From Salinivirgaceae bacterium (GTDB taxonomy: Bacteria > Bacteroidota > Bacteroidia > Bacteroidales > SZUA-534): a stretch of DNA of 51,771 nt. The notes beneath the pieces were generated by a model, which did no database searches, was not told the DNA's origin, and saw nothing but the letters and a program-made list of their open reading frames with translations. The stretch spans positions 1 through 51,771 of the forward strand of contig JAFZWI010000082.1 in assembly GCA_017617355.1 (NCBI GenBank). The letters run 5' to 3'. This document shows, piece after piece, positions 16,623-26,232 of this stretch. The position numbers and the translations under genes are program-made. Position 1 is the first letter of the stretch; every line of letters begins with the position of its first letter.

Positions 16623-19600
16623 ATGCGGTTTCTGAAAAAAACAGCGGCTATTGTTTTGATGCTGACGGCGGTTTTGCCGGTTTGCGCCCAGCAGTTTACC
16701 AACGATTGGGTGCGCTTCGGGCAGGAGTATTATCGCCTTGCCGTGCCGCGTACGGGCGTCTATCGGGTTTACCGCAGCCAGCTTGAGTCAGCCGGAGTGC
16801 CCATTGGCAACTACAGTCCGCAGAATATCCAGTTGATTCAGAACGGAAAACCGATACCGTGTTACATCGACGGCGAGGCCTCGGGTTTGTGCCGCTTCAT
16901 TGAGTTTTATGCCGAAGGCAACAACGGCCGTCTTGATGTCGAGATGTACGACAATCCTGAAAATCAGGCCAATCCGCATTATAGCCTTGTAACCGACGAG
17001 GGCGCTGTTTTTCTGACATTCAATTCAAGTTTCTCAAATCTGCGCTATCAGCAGATTGCCACGCAAAGCATCGAGGGGTATGAGGCGGCAGAATATTGTA
17101 TGGTCGATACCGTTTGCCAGTACACGGGTACCTATCTGTCGGGCGAGGAGAACTGCCTTTACACCGCCGGCGAGGGCTGGTTCGACGCAACAGCGCTAAC
17201 CATAGGTAAAAGTGTAACCAAGACAATACCGACACCTGACATTTATGCCGACACTTCGCTATGGGCCACTTTCAGAATGGCGTTGGGCACATATTCAAAA
17301 AGCTGGCATCATCTTACAGTTTCTTTTATCGATTTTTCTGCCGACACCATTTTCACTGGCTTGCGCACGCTGAAATATTCGGCGCAAATCAGAGCCGATA
17401 AGTTTGCCGCCAGTAACAAACTGACGGTCAGCAGTGTGAACGATATGAGTGTCGAAACCGACTATTCGCGCCTGGCTTATGTTGAGGTGGTTTATCCGTC
17501 GGGATTCAATTTTGCGAAACGCCGCCAGCAGGTGTTTCAGTTGCCGCCGTCGGCTTCCGATAAGAGCGTGACAATAAGCGGAATGACATTCTCGGAAGGA
17601 GGGATGCTTTACGACATCACTCGGAATATGCGCATCCCCTTGCTTGTCAGTGGCAGCGAGGCTTCGGCGGTTGTGCCGGCGCATTCGGAGCCAGTGCTGA
17701 TGATTGTTATCGATAATGGGGCGTTTGCCACGGTGAGCGACATCACCAATGCCAATATGTCCAACCATAATGTCAGCGGGAAATCAATGGTGATTATCTC
17801 GCACAGTTCGCTTATGCCGGCCGCGCGGCGCTATGCCGATTACCGCGATGCTTATCTGGTTGATGTTGAGGATATTTACAATCAGTTCGGATATGGCATA
17901 ACTCGGCATCCGCTGGCTATCCGCAAGTTCTTGGAGTACATATCTTCGACTTGGACCGTTAAGCCTGAATATCTGTTCATTATAGGCAAAGGCCTGCCCG
18001 TCAACTCGACGCGCAAAAACACCACAAACGACAAATACAGCCTGATTCCGCCAATGGGCAATCCGGCTTCTGATGCGCTGTTGTCGGCTTACATAGGCGA
18101 TTCGGGTTGTGCGCCGACGCTTGCTACTGGCCGTCTGGCGGCTCTCACTGTAAACGATGTCGACACTTATCTTGCTAAGGTTAAGGCATTTGAAGATAAC
18201 AAACCAGCCGAGTGGATGAAGCGCGTTCTGCACTTCTGCGGCGGAAACAACAAAAACGAGCAACGGAGCATTCGTAACTATATGTCAGGCTATGTGGCTA
18301 CCATTTCCGACACGCTTTTCGGCGGTGCGGTAACATCGTTCTACAAGGCCACATCGGACCCGATATCGACTTCGAAAAACGACAGCGTCAATATGCTTGT
18401 CAACGGCGGTGTGAGTCTGATGACATTCTTCGGACACGGCTCGGCGTCGGGCTTCGACCAGGACATTGACGCGCCAACCACTTTCCACAACGACGGCCGC
18501 TATCCGCTGATACTGTCAAATTCTTGTTACACAGGCAATATCTTCGGGACAACGCAGAACAGCGTAAGCGAAAAGTGGGTGATGATTGCGCGGAAAGGCG
18601 CCATTGGTTTTATAGCCACGGTGAACGAGGGTGTGGCGAGCTATCTCGACCGCTTTTCGTCGGCTTTCTACCGCAATCTGGCGTCGGATATGTACGGGCA
18701 GACGATAGGCCGGCAGATGCTTGCGGCGCAGAAGGCAATGGCCGACGCCAACTCGCGGCTGGCAATGAGCACCGTCCACGAAATGGTGCTGCACGGCGAC
18801 CCTTGCGTGGTGCTGAACAGCCCGCAGTTGCCCGACTTGCAGATTTCGTCGTCCGATGTGTCGTTCAGTCCGGCGTTGCTGTCAACCGATGTCGATTCGT
18901 TCACGGTGAGCGTCACTTTGCGCAACATAGGCCGCGCCATAACATCGCCTTTCGATGTCGAGCTTGAGCGCCGTCTTGCCGACGGTACTTCGTTCAGCTT
19001 TAGCAAGACAATCAATAACTTGAACTACAAACAGACAGTCGATTACCGTCTGCCAATCGGGCAATCGTCAGAGGCGGGAATGAACACGTTCACCGTAACG
19101 CTCGACGCGCAAAACGCCATTGAGGAGCTGTCGGAGGAAAACAACCAGGCAAGCGTCAACGCATTTGTGGCGTCGCACCAGACGCGGGCTGTGTCGCCCT
19201 TCAACTACAGCCTTAATCCGCAGGTTCCCAGCGAGTTGGTGGCTTCGACATCCAGTGCGCTTTCTGCCCCGCAAACCGATATTTTCCAACTCGACACCAC
19301 AGCGCGCTTCAACAGTCCGGCATTGCTGACCGAGGAAATTGTCCACAGTGGCAGTGTGGTGCGCTGGCAGCCGCAAGCACGCCTCGATACCGGCACCACA
19401 TATTTCTGGCGCGTGGGCGACGGCAGCGACAACGGCTGGTCGGAGAGCTCGTTTGTGGCTCGCACCGGGCTGACTGGTTGGGAACAGTCTCATTTTGAAC
19501 AGCTTGACGATAACGATTTTGAGCATATCACTATCGATTCGGCAAACCGAAGATTCCATTTTGCGCCGGCCTACCGCACTGTTCGCTGCCACAACATCGG

Positions 19601-21470
19601 TTCGCCTAAAAACGATAATGACTATATGGGCATCTATTACTCGCTCGACGGCTACGGCGGCTCATCGTCGTGCGGTGTCAACGCCGCGCTGTTGCTGGTG
19701 GTCATCGACTCGACAACGTTGCTACCGTGGCGCTCCGACAGGTCGGCTTTTGGCCAATGGAACTATCCTAACTGTTCGCTTGCCGACTACGAGCAATATT
19801 TCATTTTCTATATGTGGACACCGGCCGAGGGAGTCAACCGGCTTATCAATATGGTTGAAACGTATGTGCCTGACGGTGACTATTTTATGGTTTACTCGTT
19901 CATCTCGGGCAAGTTCCGCCAGTGGCCCGATTCGGCTTATCAGAAGTTTGAGGAGTGGGGCTCTGAGGGCATCCGCATACTTGGCGATAACACTCCGTAC
20001 ATCTTCTTCACGCAGAAGGGCCACCCCGAACAGACCGAGGAGATTTACGGCTCGTCGGCGACATCGGTTATTGATTTCCGCCGGACGCTGCAAACGGCTT
20101 ATAATCACGGCACTATAACAAGTCCGGCGATAGGTCCGTCGAGCCGATGGACGGCGCTGCAGTGGCAGGCCGATGCCGACACAATGGATGTGAATTGCGT
20201 GAATGTGCTTGGCGTTGAGGCCAATGGCGCCACAACAACCTTGATGAGCGGCATTGATACGGCGGCAGCCGATTTGTCGGGCATCGATGCTGAACGTTAC
20301 AGCTACTTGCGACTGCAGTTTGAGACGCGCGACGACTCGCTCCGCACACCGTCGCAGCTGAAAATGTGGCGCGTTTTGTATGAGCCTTACACCGATTTGG
20401 CTGTCAATCAGCAACGTGAGTGGTCTTTTTATGCCGACACTCTTGCCGAGGGCGAGCGCGGGCGCGTGTCGGTTGCGTTTGAGAATATCGGCTTGCAGCC
20501 TGCCGACAGCGTGCTTGTGCATTATTGGATTCAGACGTCAGCTAACCAGATTATCGAGATTGGCTATCATCGATTAAAGGCCTTGCAACCTTCTGAATAT
20601 GTTACTGATACGGTAAGTTTTGCGACTGCCGGACTTGTCGGCGACAATGTTTTCTACGCCGAGCTTAACCCGAAACCTGAAGGCTCTTTAGCCTACGACC
20701 AACCCGAATTGACGCATTTCAACAACTTTGTAATCAGGCAGTTCTGCGTTGTGGGCGACAATCGCAATCCGCTTATGGACGTGACAATTGACGGGCGGCA
20801 CATCAAAGACGGCGAGATTGTGTCGGCAAAACCTGAAATTGTTATCCGTATGACCGATGACAATCAATATTTTGCGCTTGCCGATACAGGGCTGATTTCG
20901 GTTTACATTGCCAATCTGGAAACGGGCATCGAGGAGCGTGTCGATTTGAGCCAAACGACAGTCAGCTTTGAGCCTGGCACGCTTGATAGTAACGAGGCGC
21001 GGCTTGTGTTCATTCTTTCGCTCGACGACGGTACTTATCAGTTGCGAGTCCGCAGTCATGATGTCTCGGGCAACGAGTCGGGCACCGACGATTATCTTAT
21101 TTCGTTCCAGGTGTTTAACGAGTGCGCCATAACCGATGTCTATGCCTATCCCAATCCGTTCAACAGCTCAACGCGGTTTGTTTTCGAGCTTACCGGAACA
21201 TCGCTGCCCGACGAGCTTCGCATCGATATTTACTCGCCAGCTGGCACCATTGTCCGCACTCTAACTATGGCCGATTTTCCGGGCTTGCATATTGGTCGCA
21301 ATGTGTCATCGTGCGTGTGGGACGGCACCAACAGCCACGGAGCGTTGCTGCCATGCGGAGTTTATTACTACAAGGTTACGGCCACCAAAGACGGCAACCG
21401 CCTGAGCCGCCGCCCAACGCAAAACGCAAGTCTGAGGAACGGTGTCGGGAGGTTGGTTATTGTTAGGTGA
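16623..21470 (+). CDS. PorU2-like C25 family cysteine peptidase of the type IX secretion family
   Basis: A very large (1615 aa) exported protein with a signal peptide (FLKKTAAIVLMLTAVLPVCAQ). A beta-rich N-terminal region (about 25-400) precedes a gingipain-fold (C25) domain, with candidate catalytic His605 in MTFFGHGSASGF and Cys635 in LSNSCYTGNIFG; the 30-residue spacing is like that of gingipains. About 800 residues of Ig-like and other beta domains follow, and the last 100 residues (from YPNPFNSSTRFVFEL to GVYYYKV) form a FlgD/type-A-sorting-like domain. This matches proteins annotated as putative T9SS sortase PorU2, longer than the true sortase PorU (about 1160 aa). A GTG at 16617 could add two codons. 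Whether it acts as a sortase or is itself a cargo is unknown. Confidence 0.88.
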   Translation: MRFLKKTAAIVLMLTAVLPVCAQQFTNDWVRFGQEYYRLAVPRTGVYRVYRSQLESAGVPIGNYSPQNIQLIQNGKPIPCYIDGEASGLCRFIEFYAEGNNGRLDVEMYDNPENQANPHYSLVTDEGAVFLTFNSSFSNLRYQQIATQSIEGYEAAEYCMVDTVCQYTGTYLSGEENCLYTAGEGWFDATALTIGKSVTKTIPTPDIYADTSLWATFRMALGTYSKSWHHLTVSFIDFSADTIFTGLRTLKYSAQIRADKFAASNKLTVSSVNDMSVETDYSRLAYVEVVYPSGFNFAKRRQQVFQLPPSASDKSVTISGMTFSEGGMLYDITRNMRIPLLVSGSEASAVVPAHSEPVLMIVIDNGAFATVSDITNANMSNHNVSGKSMVIISHSSLMPAARRYADYRDAYLVDVEDIYNQFGYGITRHPLAIRKFLEYISSTWTVKPEYLFIIGKGLPVNSTRKNTTNDKYSLIPPMGNPASDALLSAYIGDSGCAPTLATGRLAALTVNDVDTYLAKVKAFEDNKPAEWMKRVLHFCGGNNKNEQRSIRNYMSGYVATISDTLFGGAVTSFYKATSDPISTSKNDSVNMLVNGGVSLMTFFGHGSASGFDQDIDAPTTFHNDGRYPLILSNSCYTGNIFGTTQNSVSEKWVMIARKGAIGFIATVNEGVASYLDRFSSAFYRNLASDMYGQTIGRQMLAAQKAMADANSRLAMSTVHEMVLHGDPCVVLNSPQLPDLQISSSDVSFSPALLSTDVDSFTVSVTLRNIGRAITSPFDVELERRLADGTSFSFSKTINNLNYKQTVDYRLPIGQSSEAGMNTFTVTLDAQNAIEELSEENNQASVNAFVASHQTRAVSPFNYSLNPQVPSELVASTSSALSAPQTDIFQLDTTARFNSPALLTEEIVHSGSVVRWQPQARLDTGTTYFWRVGDGSDNGWSESSFVARTGLTGWEQSHFEQLDDNDFEHITIDSANRRFHFAPAYRTVRCHNIGSPKNDNDYMGIYYSLDGYGGSSSCGVNAALLLVVIDSTTLLPWRSDRSAFGQWNYPNCSLADYEQYFIFYMWTPAEGVNRLINMVETYVPDGDYFMVYSFISGKFRQWPDSAYQKFEEWGSEGIRILGDNTPYIFFTQKGHPEQTEEIYGSSATSVIDFRRTLQTAYNHGTITSPAIGPSSRWTALQWQADADTMDVNCVNVLGVEANGATTTLMSGIDTAAADLSGIDAERYSYLRLQFETRDDSLRTPSQLKMWRVLYEPYTDLAVNQQREWSFYADTLAEGERGRVSVAFENIGLQPADSVLVHYWIQTSANQIIEIGYHRLKALQPSEYVTDTVSFATAGLVGDNVFYAELNPKPEGSLAYDQPELTHFNNFVIRQFCVVGDNRNPLMDVTIDGRHIKDGEIVSAKPEIVIRMTDDNQYFALADTGLISVYIANLETGIEERVDLSQTTVSFEPGTLDSNEARLVFILSLDDGTYQLRVRSHDVSGNESGTDDYLISFQVFNECAITDVYAYPNPFNSSTRFVFELTGTSLPDELRIDIYSPAGTIVRTLTMADFPGLHIGRNVSSCVWDGTNSHGALLPCGVYYYKVTATKDGNRLSRRPTQNASLRNGVGRLVIVR

Positions 21471-21472
21471 TT

Positions 21473-24400
21473 TTACTCCGCCGCCAGCGGGAACGATACG
21501 AAGAACGATGTTCCGCGGCCGGGTTTTGAACGGAACCAAATGGCGCCGCCGGCTTCCTCCACAATGTTTTTCACAATGGCGAGTCCAAGTCCTGTGCCGC
21601 TTGTCTTGGTGGTGAAGTTGGGTTGGAACAGCTTCGGCTCGGTTTCGGGCGATATGCCTGTGCCGTTGTCCTGCACCTCCACCACAGCGCGCCCTTTGAA
21701 ACAACGCAGCGATATGTTGATGCGACCTTTCCGTTTCTGCGGGATGGCTTGTATGGCATTTTTAATCAGATTGTTGAATACCTGAAGCATGCGGTCGTTG
21801 TCGGCCATTATCTTGACAATCCGGCCTGCCGGTTCGGTAAAGTTTATCTGGGTGTTGGTGGTGTCGCGGAACAGCTCCACGCTTTGGTTGATGCGCTCGT
21901 TCAGGTTCACTATTTCGGTGTGGCCTTCAGGCATGCGCGCAAACTGCGAGAATTCCGACGCTATCGACGACAGGCTGTCAATCTGTTCAATCATTGTGCG
22001 CGAGGTGTTCTCAAAGCGCTCTTTGAAGTCGGGGTCACCGTTGTGCAGCGAGCGCTCGAGTAGCTGAACGCTGAGTTTCATTGGTGTCAGCGGGTTTTTG
22101 ATTTCGTGCGCCACCTGCCGCGCCATTTCACGCCATGCAATCTCGCGCTCCGATTTGGCCAACCGCGCCGCGCTGATGCTTAGCTCGTCGAGCATCAGGT
22201 TGTATTCGTTCACAAGCTCGGCAATCTCGTCATCACCCTCATATTCAACACGTTGGTTACTCTTACCAATATCGATGCTGCGTATTCGTTCCTGAACATC
22301 GATAATCGGTTTTGTGATGCGCTTCGACAGGAAGAATGCGATGACTATACTTATGATAATGATAACCACAAAAATGTTGATGACGGTTACCGATACGTTT
22401 GTCAGCTCCTCGCGCAAGTCGGCCTGTTTGATGAAGTAGGGCAGGTTGATGTAGCCCAGAAGCCGGTTCTGCGCGTTGATGAACGGAACGTAGGCTGAGT
22501 AGTATTCGAGTTGCCCGATGTTCTCTTTGTGAATGAACCGCGATTTCTTGTTGATTTCCAGCTCGCGGTAGGCTGTGGCGTTCATCTTTTCGCTGGTCAG
22601 CTTGCGCGAGTAAATCTCACGCCGCGATGTGGCCACCAGATTTCCGCCGCGGTCGTAGAGGTTGATGTCGGTAAGGAAGATGTTGGCCGACGATGTGAGG
22701 GTGTTGTTCAGCTCGTCGGTCGGTATTCGCTTGATATCGCTTATTCTGGAGTAATGCTGCTCCATTTCCATTAGTATTGACTGGATTTTTGAGGTCATTA
22801 TGTCGTTCTGCGACTGCTGGTAGTGGTTTATGGTGTAGTAAACCACGCCCGCCACAATTGCCGCCGACGAGATGAACAGAATGACCATTATTGACGACAG
22901 AATCTTGTTTTTTATGGTGAAGCGGATGTCAAACAATTTGGTGTACGAGTTGGCCAGAAACGCCAGCAGCGTAATCATCAAGATGAAGAACGAGAATGAG
23001 AAAGTGAAGGAAATCAGCAGGTTGAACAGGTGAATTGACGGTGTGCTGACAATGATGCAGTTGTCGGCGTCTTTGTTGTAAATCACATGGTCGTACTTTT
23101 CGTACTGGAAATGCTCCGTTTCGCTGTCGTGCTGGCCGTAAACCTGTCGGTCGAAGGCGTAGGGGAAGGCGCCTGAATGCAACACAAGTCTGCCGCTCTG
23201 ATATTTGGCGTAGCTGATGTGCTGTTTGTATTTCTCGGTCGAGAGCGGTTTCTCGAGCAGCAGCTCGGGGTATCCAAGCGACTCGTAATTCATCTTCAGC
23301 GACAGCTCAAAATACATTGTAACATAGCTGCCGTGCCGCACGGGGACTATCACGCGGAACAGATAGGTGGTCTCGGCGCGTGGGTCTTTTATGTTGAACA
23401 GTCCGCGCACCTGCGTGCGTGTGCCGTACTGGCGCAGATATCTGTTGTAATATGTGTAGCAGTTTTGCTGGTCGACAGCGGCGCCGGCGGTCAGGTTATT
23501 GTGCGAGTCGCAGATGCTGAGCGTGAAATTGTACCGGTTCATATATCCGGTGAAATAGCGGTTTTGCAGGTATCGGCACAGATAGTCGTAGTCGAAGTCA
23601 TCGCTTTGCAGAATCTCGGTCAGTTCGCTGTCGGACTTCATGTCGTTCATCACATCGTTCAACACCATTTCGGCCACGGGGTCCTGAACTTGAGCCAGGC
23701 CTATGGCCATTACTTCGCACTCCTCGTCTTGCCGGCGCTGCTCTTCAATCCGCAGAAAAGCAGTAACATACAATGCGAACAGGCCGATGAACATGGCAAT
23801 GCTGACATAGTTGACTTGCTGCCGTTTGCGCAGATGAAACCAGATGACTGTCAGCGATATGAGCGCTGCGCAGGTGAGTCGGTTAGTGGGCGTGTCGTAG
23901 TAGTGCAGCCACACAAGCGACGCCGCCAGCAGCGTCGGAACTATTATGGCTATGGCGTGGACAAAACTGTAGGTTTTAAGAATCTGTATTGATGCCTTGC
24001 TGAGCAGGAACAGAAAACCAATGAACAACAACAGTAGAATGGAGTAGCTGGCTGCGCCAAATAGGTTCAAGTTGGTGAACTCGCACACTTCAATTTGGAA
24101 ATTGGAGTCGCGGATGAGCGTAAGCAACAGATACTGAATGCCGAAGAAATAACTTCCCAGTACTATTATCCAGGTGAGCAGTACGGCGGTTCGCTTTACT
24201 ACCGAGTATTTGTCGAGCCGCTGCAAGTGCACTTTGTAGAAGTACACAAAAATCAAATATACAACCAGAATCACCGTCACAAGCATGTCGCCAAGCGACG
24301 GGAACACTACCGACGAGGCAAAGTGCTGCGGTTGGAAAATGGCCATTTGGTTGTAGAAGTCACGCGGTATGAACACCTGCAAAGCTATGCGCACACCAAT

Positions 24401-25129
24401 GGCGATAAGCGCTATGGTGAAGAACTTGCGATTGCTGAGCCGGTTCTTTTTTATGCCCTGCTGGGCGTAGAGCAGCAACAACAGCAGCGATAGCAGCAGT
24501 AGCGGATAGGCCGCTTTGCGCTTGTCGGCTGTAGCGTCGGTCTGCTCCAGGCTAAAGGTGAACAGATAGTTTCCGTCGTTGCTGTAAATGGCGTTCTCCG
24601 ACTCGCGGTCGTCCATTGATATTTCAAGCGTGTTGTCGATGTCGAACGACGGATGAATATGATTTTTCAGAAAAGCGTTCTCGTAAGAATATTCCTCCTT
24701 GACAACTATCGCAGCAACAGCTGTTCGGGTGTCCGAAGTCTTGATTTTCGGCACTATATAGGCGTTGCCCGAGTGCACAAACGGAGTCTTGTACCATTCG
24801 CCTTCTGGTATGGCAATGTTGCTGTTTGTCCAGTAGGTCAGGTTCTTACCCTCGTACAGATAAAGTATTATGCCGTGCCGGTTATAGAGGTTGTCGGGAC
24901 GGGGGTTGTCGCCGTTTGCGAATTGTGGAATCTGGTTGCGGTTGGCCGCCTCCATAAGCGAATCGGCAAGCTGCTCGGCCAGCAGTTCCTTGTTGTGCAG
25001 TCTGTTGATGAAATCCAACCGCTCCGGCTCAACAATGTTGACGTTTTTTTCGGTGTGCAGCATCGCATACATCGCTCCAAAGCAGATGAGTGCTAGAATA
25101 AGAAGCCGGTGTCGCGACAGGAAGTGCAT
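21473..25129 (-). CDS. Very large membrane sensor histidine kinase with HAMP, NtrY-like core
   Basis: A 1218-residue kinase. One N-terminal TM (about 8-24) is followed by an extracytoplasmic region to about 205, a block of several TM helices (about 207-470), a second extracytoplasmic region, two more TM helices near 715-790, a third sensor region, a last TM and HAMP (ending RITKPIIDVQERI). The kinase core has His1008 in ARQVAHEIKNPLTPM, N box NLIKNAIQAI, G1 DNGTGI and G2 GTGLGLAIV. The REIAWREMARQVAHEIKNPL stretch is typical of the NtrY branch. No response regulator is adjacent. The gene ends 2 bp from the convergent PorU2-like gene and lies downstream of rlmH across a 118-bp repeat-filled gap. 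Confidence 0.93.
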   Translation of the reverse strand: MHFLSRHRLLILALICFGAMYAMLHTEKNVNIVEPERLDFINRLHNKELLAEQLADSLMEAANRNQIPQFANGDNPRPDNLYNRHGIILYLYEGKNLTYWTNSNIAIPEGEWYKTPFVHSGNAYIVPKIKTSDTRTAVAAIVVKEEYSYENAFLKNHIHPSFDIDNTLEISMDDRESENAIYSNDGNYLFTFSLEQTDATADKRKAAYPLLLLSLLLLLLYAQQGIKKNRLSNRKFFTIALIAIGVRIALQVFIPRDFYNQMAIFQPQHFASSVVFPSLGDMLVTVILVVYLIFVYFYKVHLQRLDKYSVVKRTAVLLTWIIVLGSYFFGIQYLLLTLIRDSNFQIEVCEFTNLNLFGAASYSILLLLFIGFLFLLSKASIQILKTYSFVHAIAIIVPTLLAASLVWLHYYDTPTNRLTCAALISLTVIWFHLRKRQQVNYVSIAMFIGLFALYVTAFLRIEEQRRQDEECEVMAIGLAQVQDPVAEMVLNDVMNDMKSDSELTEILQSDDFDYDYLCRYLQNRYFTGYMNRYNFTLSICDSHNNLTAGAAVDQQNCYTYYNRYLRQYGTRTQVRGLFNIKDPRAETTYLFRVIVPVRHGSYVTMYFELSLKMNYESLGYPELLLEKPLSTEKYKQHISYAKYQSGRLVLHSGAFPYAFDRQVYGQHDSETEHFQYEKYDHVIYNKDADNCIIVSTPSIHLFNLLISFTFSFSFFILMITLLAFLANSYTKLFDIRFTIKNKILSSIMVILFISSAAIVAGVVYYTINHYQQSQNDIMTSKIQSILMEMEQHYSRISDIKRIPTDELNNTLTSSANIFLTDINLYDRGGNLVATSRREIYSRKLTSEKMNATAYRELEINKKSRFIHKENIGQLEYYSAYVPFINAQNRLLGYINLPYFIKQADLREELTNVSVTVINIFVVIIIISIVIAFFLSKRITKPIIDVQERIRSIDIGKSNQRVEYEGDDEIAELVNEYNLMLDELSISAARLAKSEREIAWREMARQVAHEIKNPLTPMKLSVQLLERSLHNGDPDFKERFENTSRTMIEQIDSLSSIASEFSQFARMPEGHTEIVNLNERINQSVELFRDTTNTQINFTEPAGRIVKIMADNDRMLQVFNNLIKNAIQAIPQKRKGRINISLRCFKGRAVVEVQDNGTGISPETEPKLFQPNFTTKTSGTGLGLAIVKNIVEEAGGAIWFRSKPGRGTSFFVSFPLAAE

Positions 25130-25247
25130 TGAAAGGGTAGCGTTTAGAGTTTAGTGTTTGAAGTTCTAGGTTTTAAGTTATCAGTAGGGTCGCAATGCTT
25201 ACGTCAGCGTTAGTGTCAGTGTTATCGTTTATAGTTATCGTTATCGT
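25130..25247. repeat. Intergenic repeat block with second copy of the 24-bp element
   Basis: GTTTAGAGTTTAGTG words are followed by the 24-bp element at 25184-25207 (22 of 24 bases the same as 15659-15682), then CGTTAGTGTCAGTGTTATCG and repeated GTTATC units up to the end of rlmH. Confidence 0.65.
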
Positions 25248-25721
25248 TTAAATATGATGATACGGCTCCCCTTTTAATATGGTATGGCAGCGGTATAGTT
25301 GCTCAACAAACAATAATCGAACCAATTGGTGCGGAAAGGTGAGTTTAGAGAGCGAAATTTTTGCGTTGGCGCGATTGTAAACATCATCGGAAAATCCGTA
25401 AGGGCCGCCAATCACAAACACAAGCCGCTTGTGGCCTTGCGCGAACACACCGCTCATCCATTCGGCCATTCCTACTGATGTCATCTCGCGGCCGCGCTCG
25501 TCGAGGAGCACCACATAGTCGCCCGCTTCCAATTGCTTCAGTATCAGCTCGCCCTCCTTGCCGCGCTGTATCGCTTCGCTCATATTCTTCGAGTTGCGGA
25601 TGTCGGGCAGCGCCACAAACTCAAACGGCGTGTATCTCACAATACGCTGGCAGTATTTGCCAATGCCAGTGTTCAGGTACTCATCGTCGGTTTTGCCAAT
25701 GGCGTAGAGAATGGTTTTCAT
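25248..25721 (-). CDS. rlmH: 23S rRNA (pseudouridine(1915)-N(3))-methyltransferase
   Basis: Methylates pseudouridine 1915 in helix 69 of 23S rRNA on the assembled 70S ribosome, using S-adenosylmethionine. The 157-residue SPOUT enzyme is full length and carries the family motifs: LDERGREMTS, the SAM-binding knot loop VFVIGGPYGFS, and the C-terminal LSKLTFPHQLVRLLFVEQLYR followed by the short tail EPYHHI. The start is the ATG at 25721, supported by a TAAATTTG box 24 bp upstream. It precedes the large histidine kinase on the same strand. Confidence 0.97.
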   Translation of the reverse strand: MKTILYAIGKTDDEYLNTGIGKYCQRIVRYTPFEFVALPDIRNSKNMSEAIQRGKEGELILKQLEAGDYVVLLDERGREMTSVGMAEWMSGVFAQGHKRLVFVIGGPYGFSDDVYNRANAKISLSKLTFPHQLVRLLFVEQLYRCHTILKGEPYHHI

Positions 25722-25744
25722 CTTCTTGCATTATTATTCCGTGT

Positions 25745-25778
25745 CAAATTTATGCAAACATTGTGCTATTTGATACAA
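25745..25778 (-). promoter_or_regulatory. Bacteroidetes promoter of rlmH
   Basis: Minus-strand TAAATTTG (plus 25745-25752) with TTTG at plus 25775-25778, 22 nt apart. The spacing is slightly long. The -7 box is 23 bp before the rlmH ATG. Confidence 0.55.
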
Positions 25779-25954
25779 ATGCTAACAGAAAAGCAAACTT
25801 CACTTGTTTGTCATCTATTTCGGTTGTATTTCAACTTCTTATCGGTAGTCGCAAAAAAATGTTGCATTGGCCAATAAAAAATAATGCGTTTTTTGCGCGG
25901 CGGTTTACAAAAACTTTTACTTTTACACCGTTACTAATACAAAAACCTCAAGAT

Positions 25955-26089
25955 ATGAAAAAATATGCAGTAATATTGGTTGCAGTGGCTGCAATTGCTA
26001 TTGTTTCGGCTTGCTCTTCGTCGAAAGGAACTTGCCCGGCATATTCGCAGAATGATGCCCAACAAATAGAACAATTGGCACAACGCTAA
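25955..26089 (+). CDS. Small lipoprotein, 44 aa
   Basis: A tiny gene with a complete lipoprotein signal: basic start MKKYAVILV, hydrophobic core and lipobox VSAC, so Cys20 would be lipidated. The mature part is only 25 residues, SSSKGTCPAYSQNDAQQIEQLAQR after the Cys, polar, with a second cysteine. The frame is open far upstream, but only this ATG gives a sensible protein. A strong terminator starts 2 bp after the stop codon. A TACTTTTA box at 25918-25925 with TTTG 22 nt upstream could be its promoter, although its last base departs from TAnnTTTG. Bacteroidetes genomes hold similar small lipoproteins of unknown function; I cannot assign one here. Confidence 0.7.
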   Translation: MKKYAVILVAVAAIAIVSACSSSKGTCPAYSQNDAQQIEQLAQR

Positions 26090-26090
26090 A

Positions 26091-26120
26091 TAAAAAACCT
26101 CTCAATGCAGAGGTTTTTTA
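26091..26120. terminator. Strong bidirectional terminator
   Basis: AAAAAACCTCT (26092-26102) pairs perfectly with AGAGGTTTTTT (26109-26119) around CAATGC, with A and T runs on both sides. It follows the small lipoprotein directly and can also stop minus-strand transcription from the PafA-like gene. Confidence 0.9.
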
Positions 26121-26232
26121 TTGTGGCGGCTGTCGTTTTTGCAAACGAGGGCCTTTTTTTTGCCTTGTCTGCTTTTTCTTTTCCCTATTCCAAATCTCTT
26201 ATTCTGAATTCTACATTCAAAATACTGAACTT

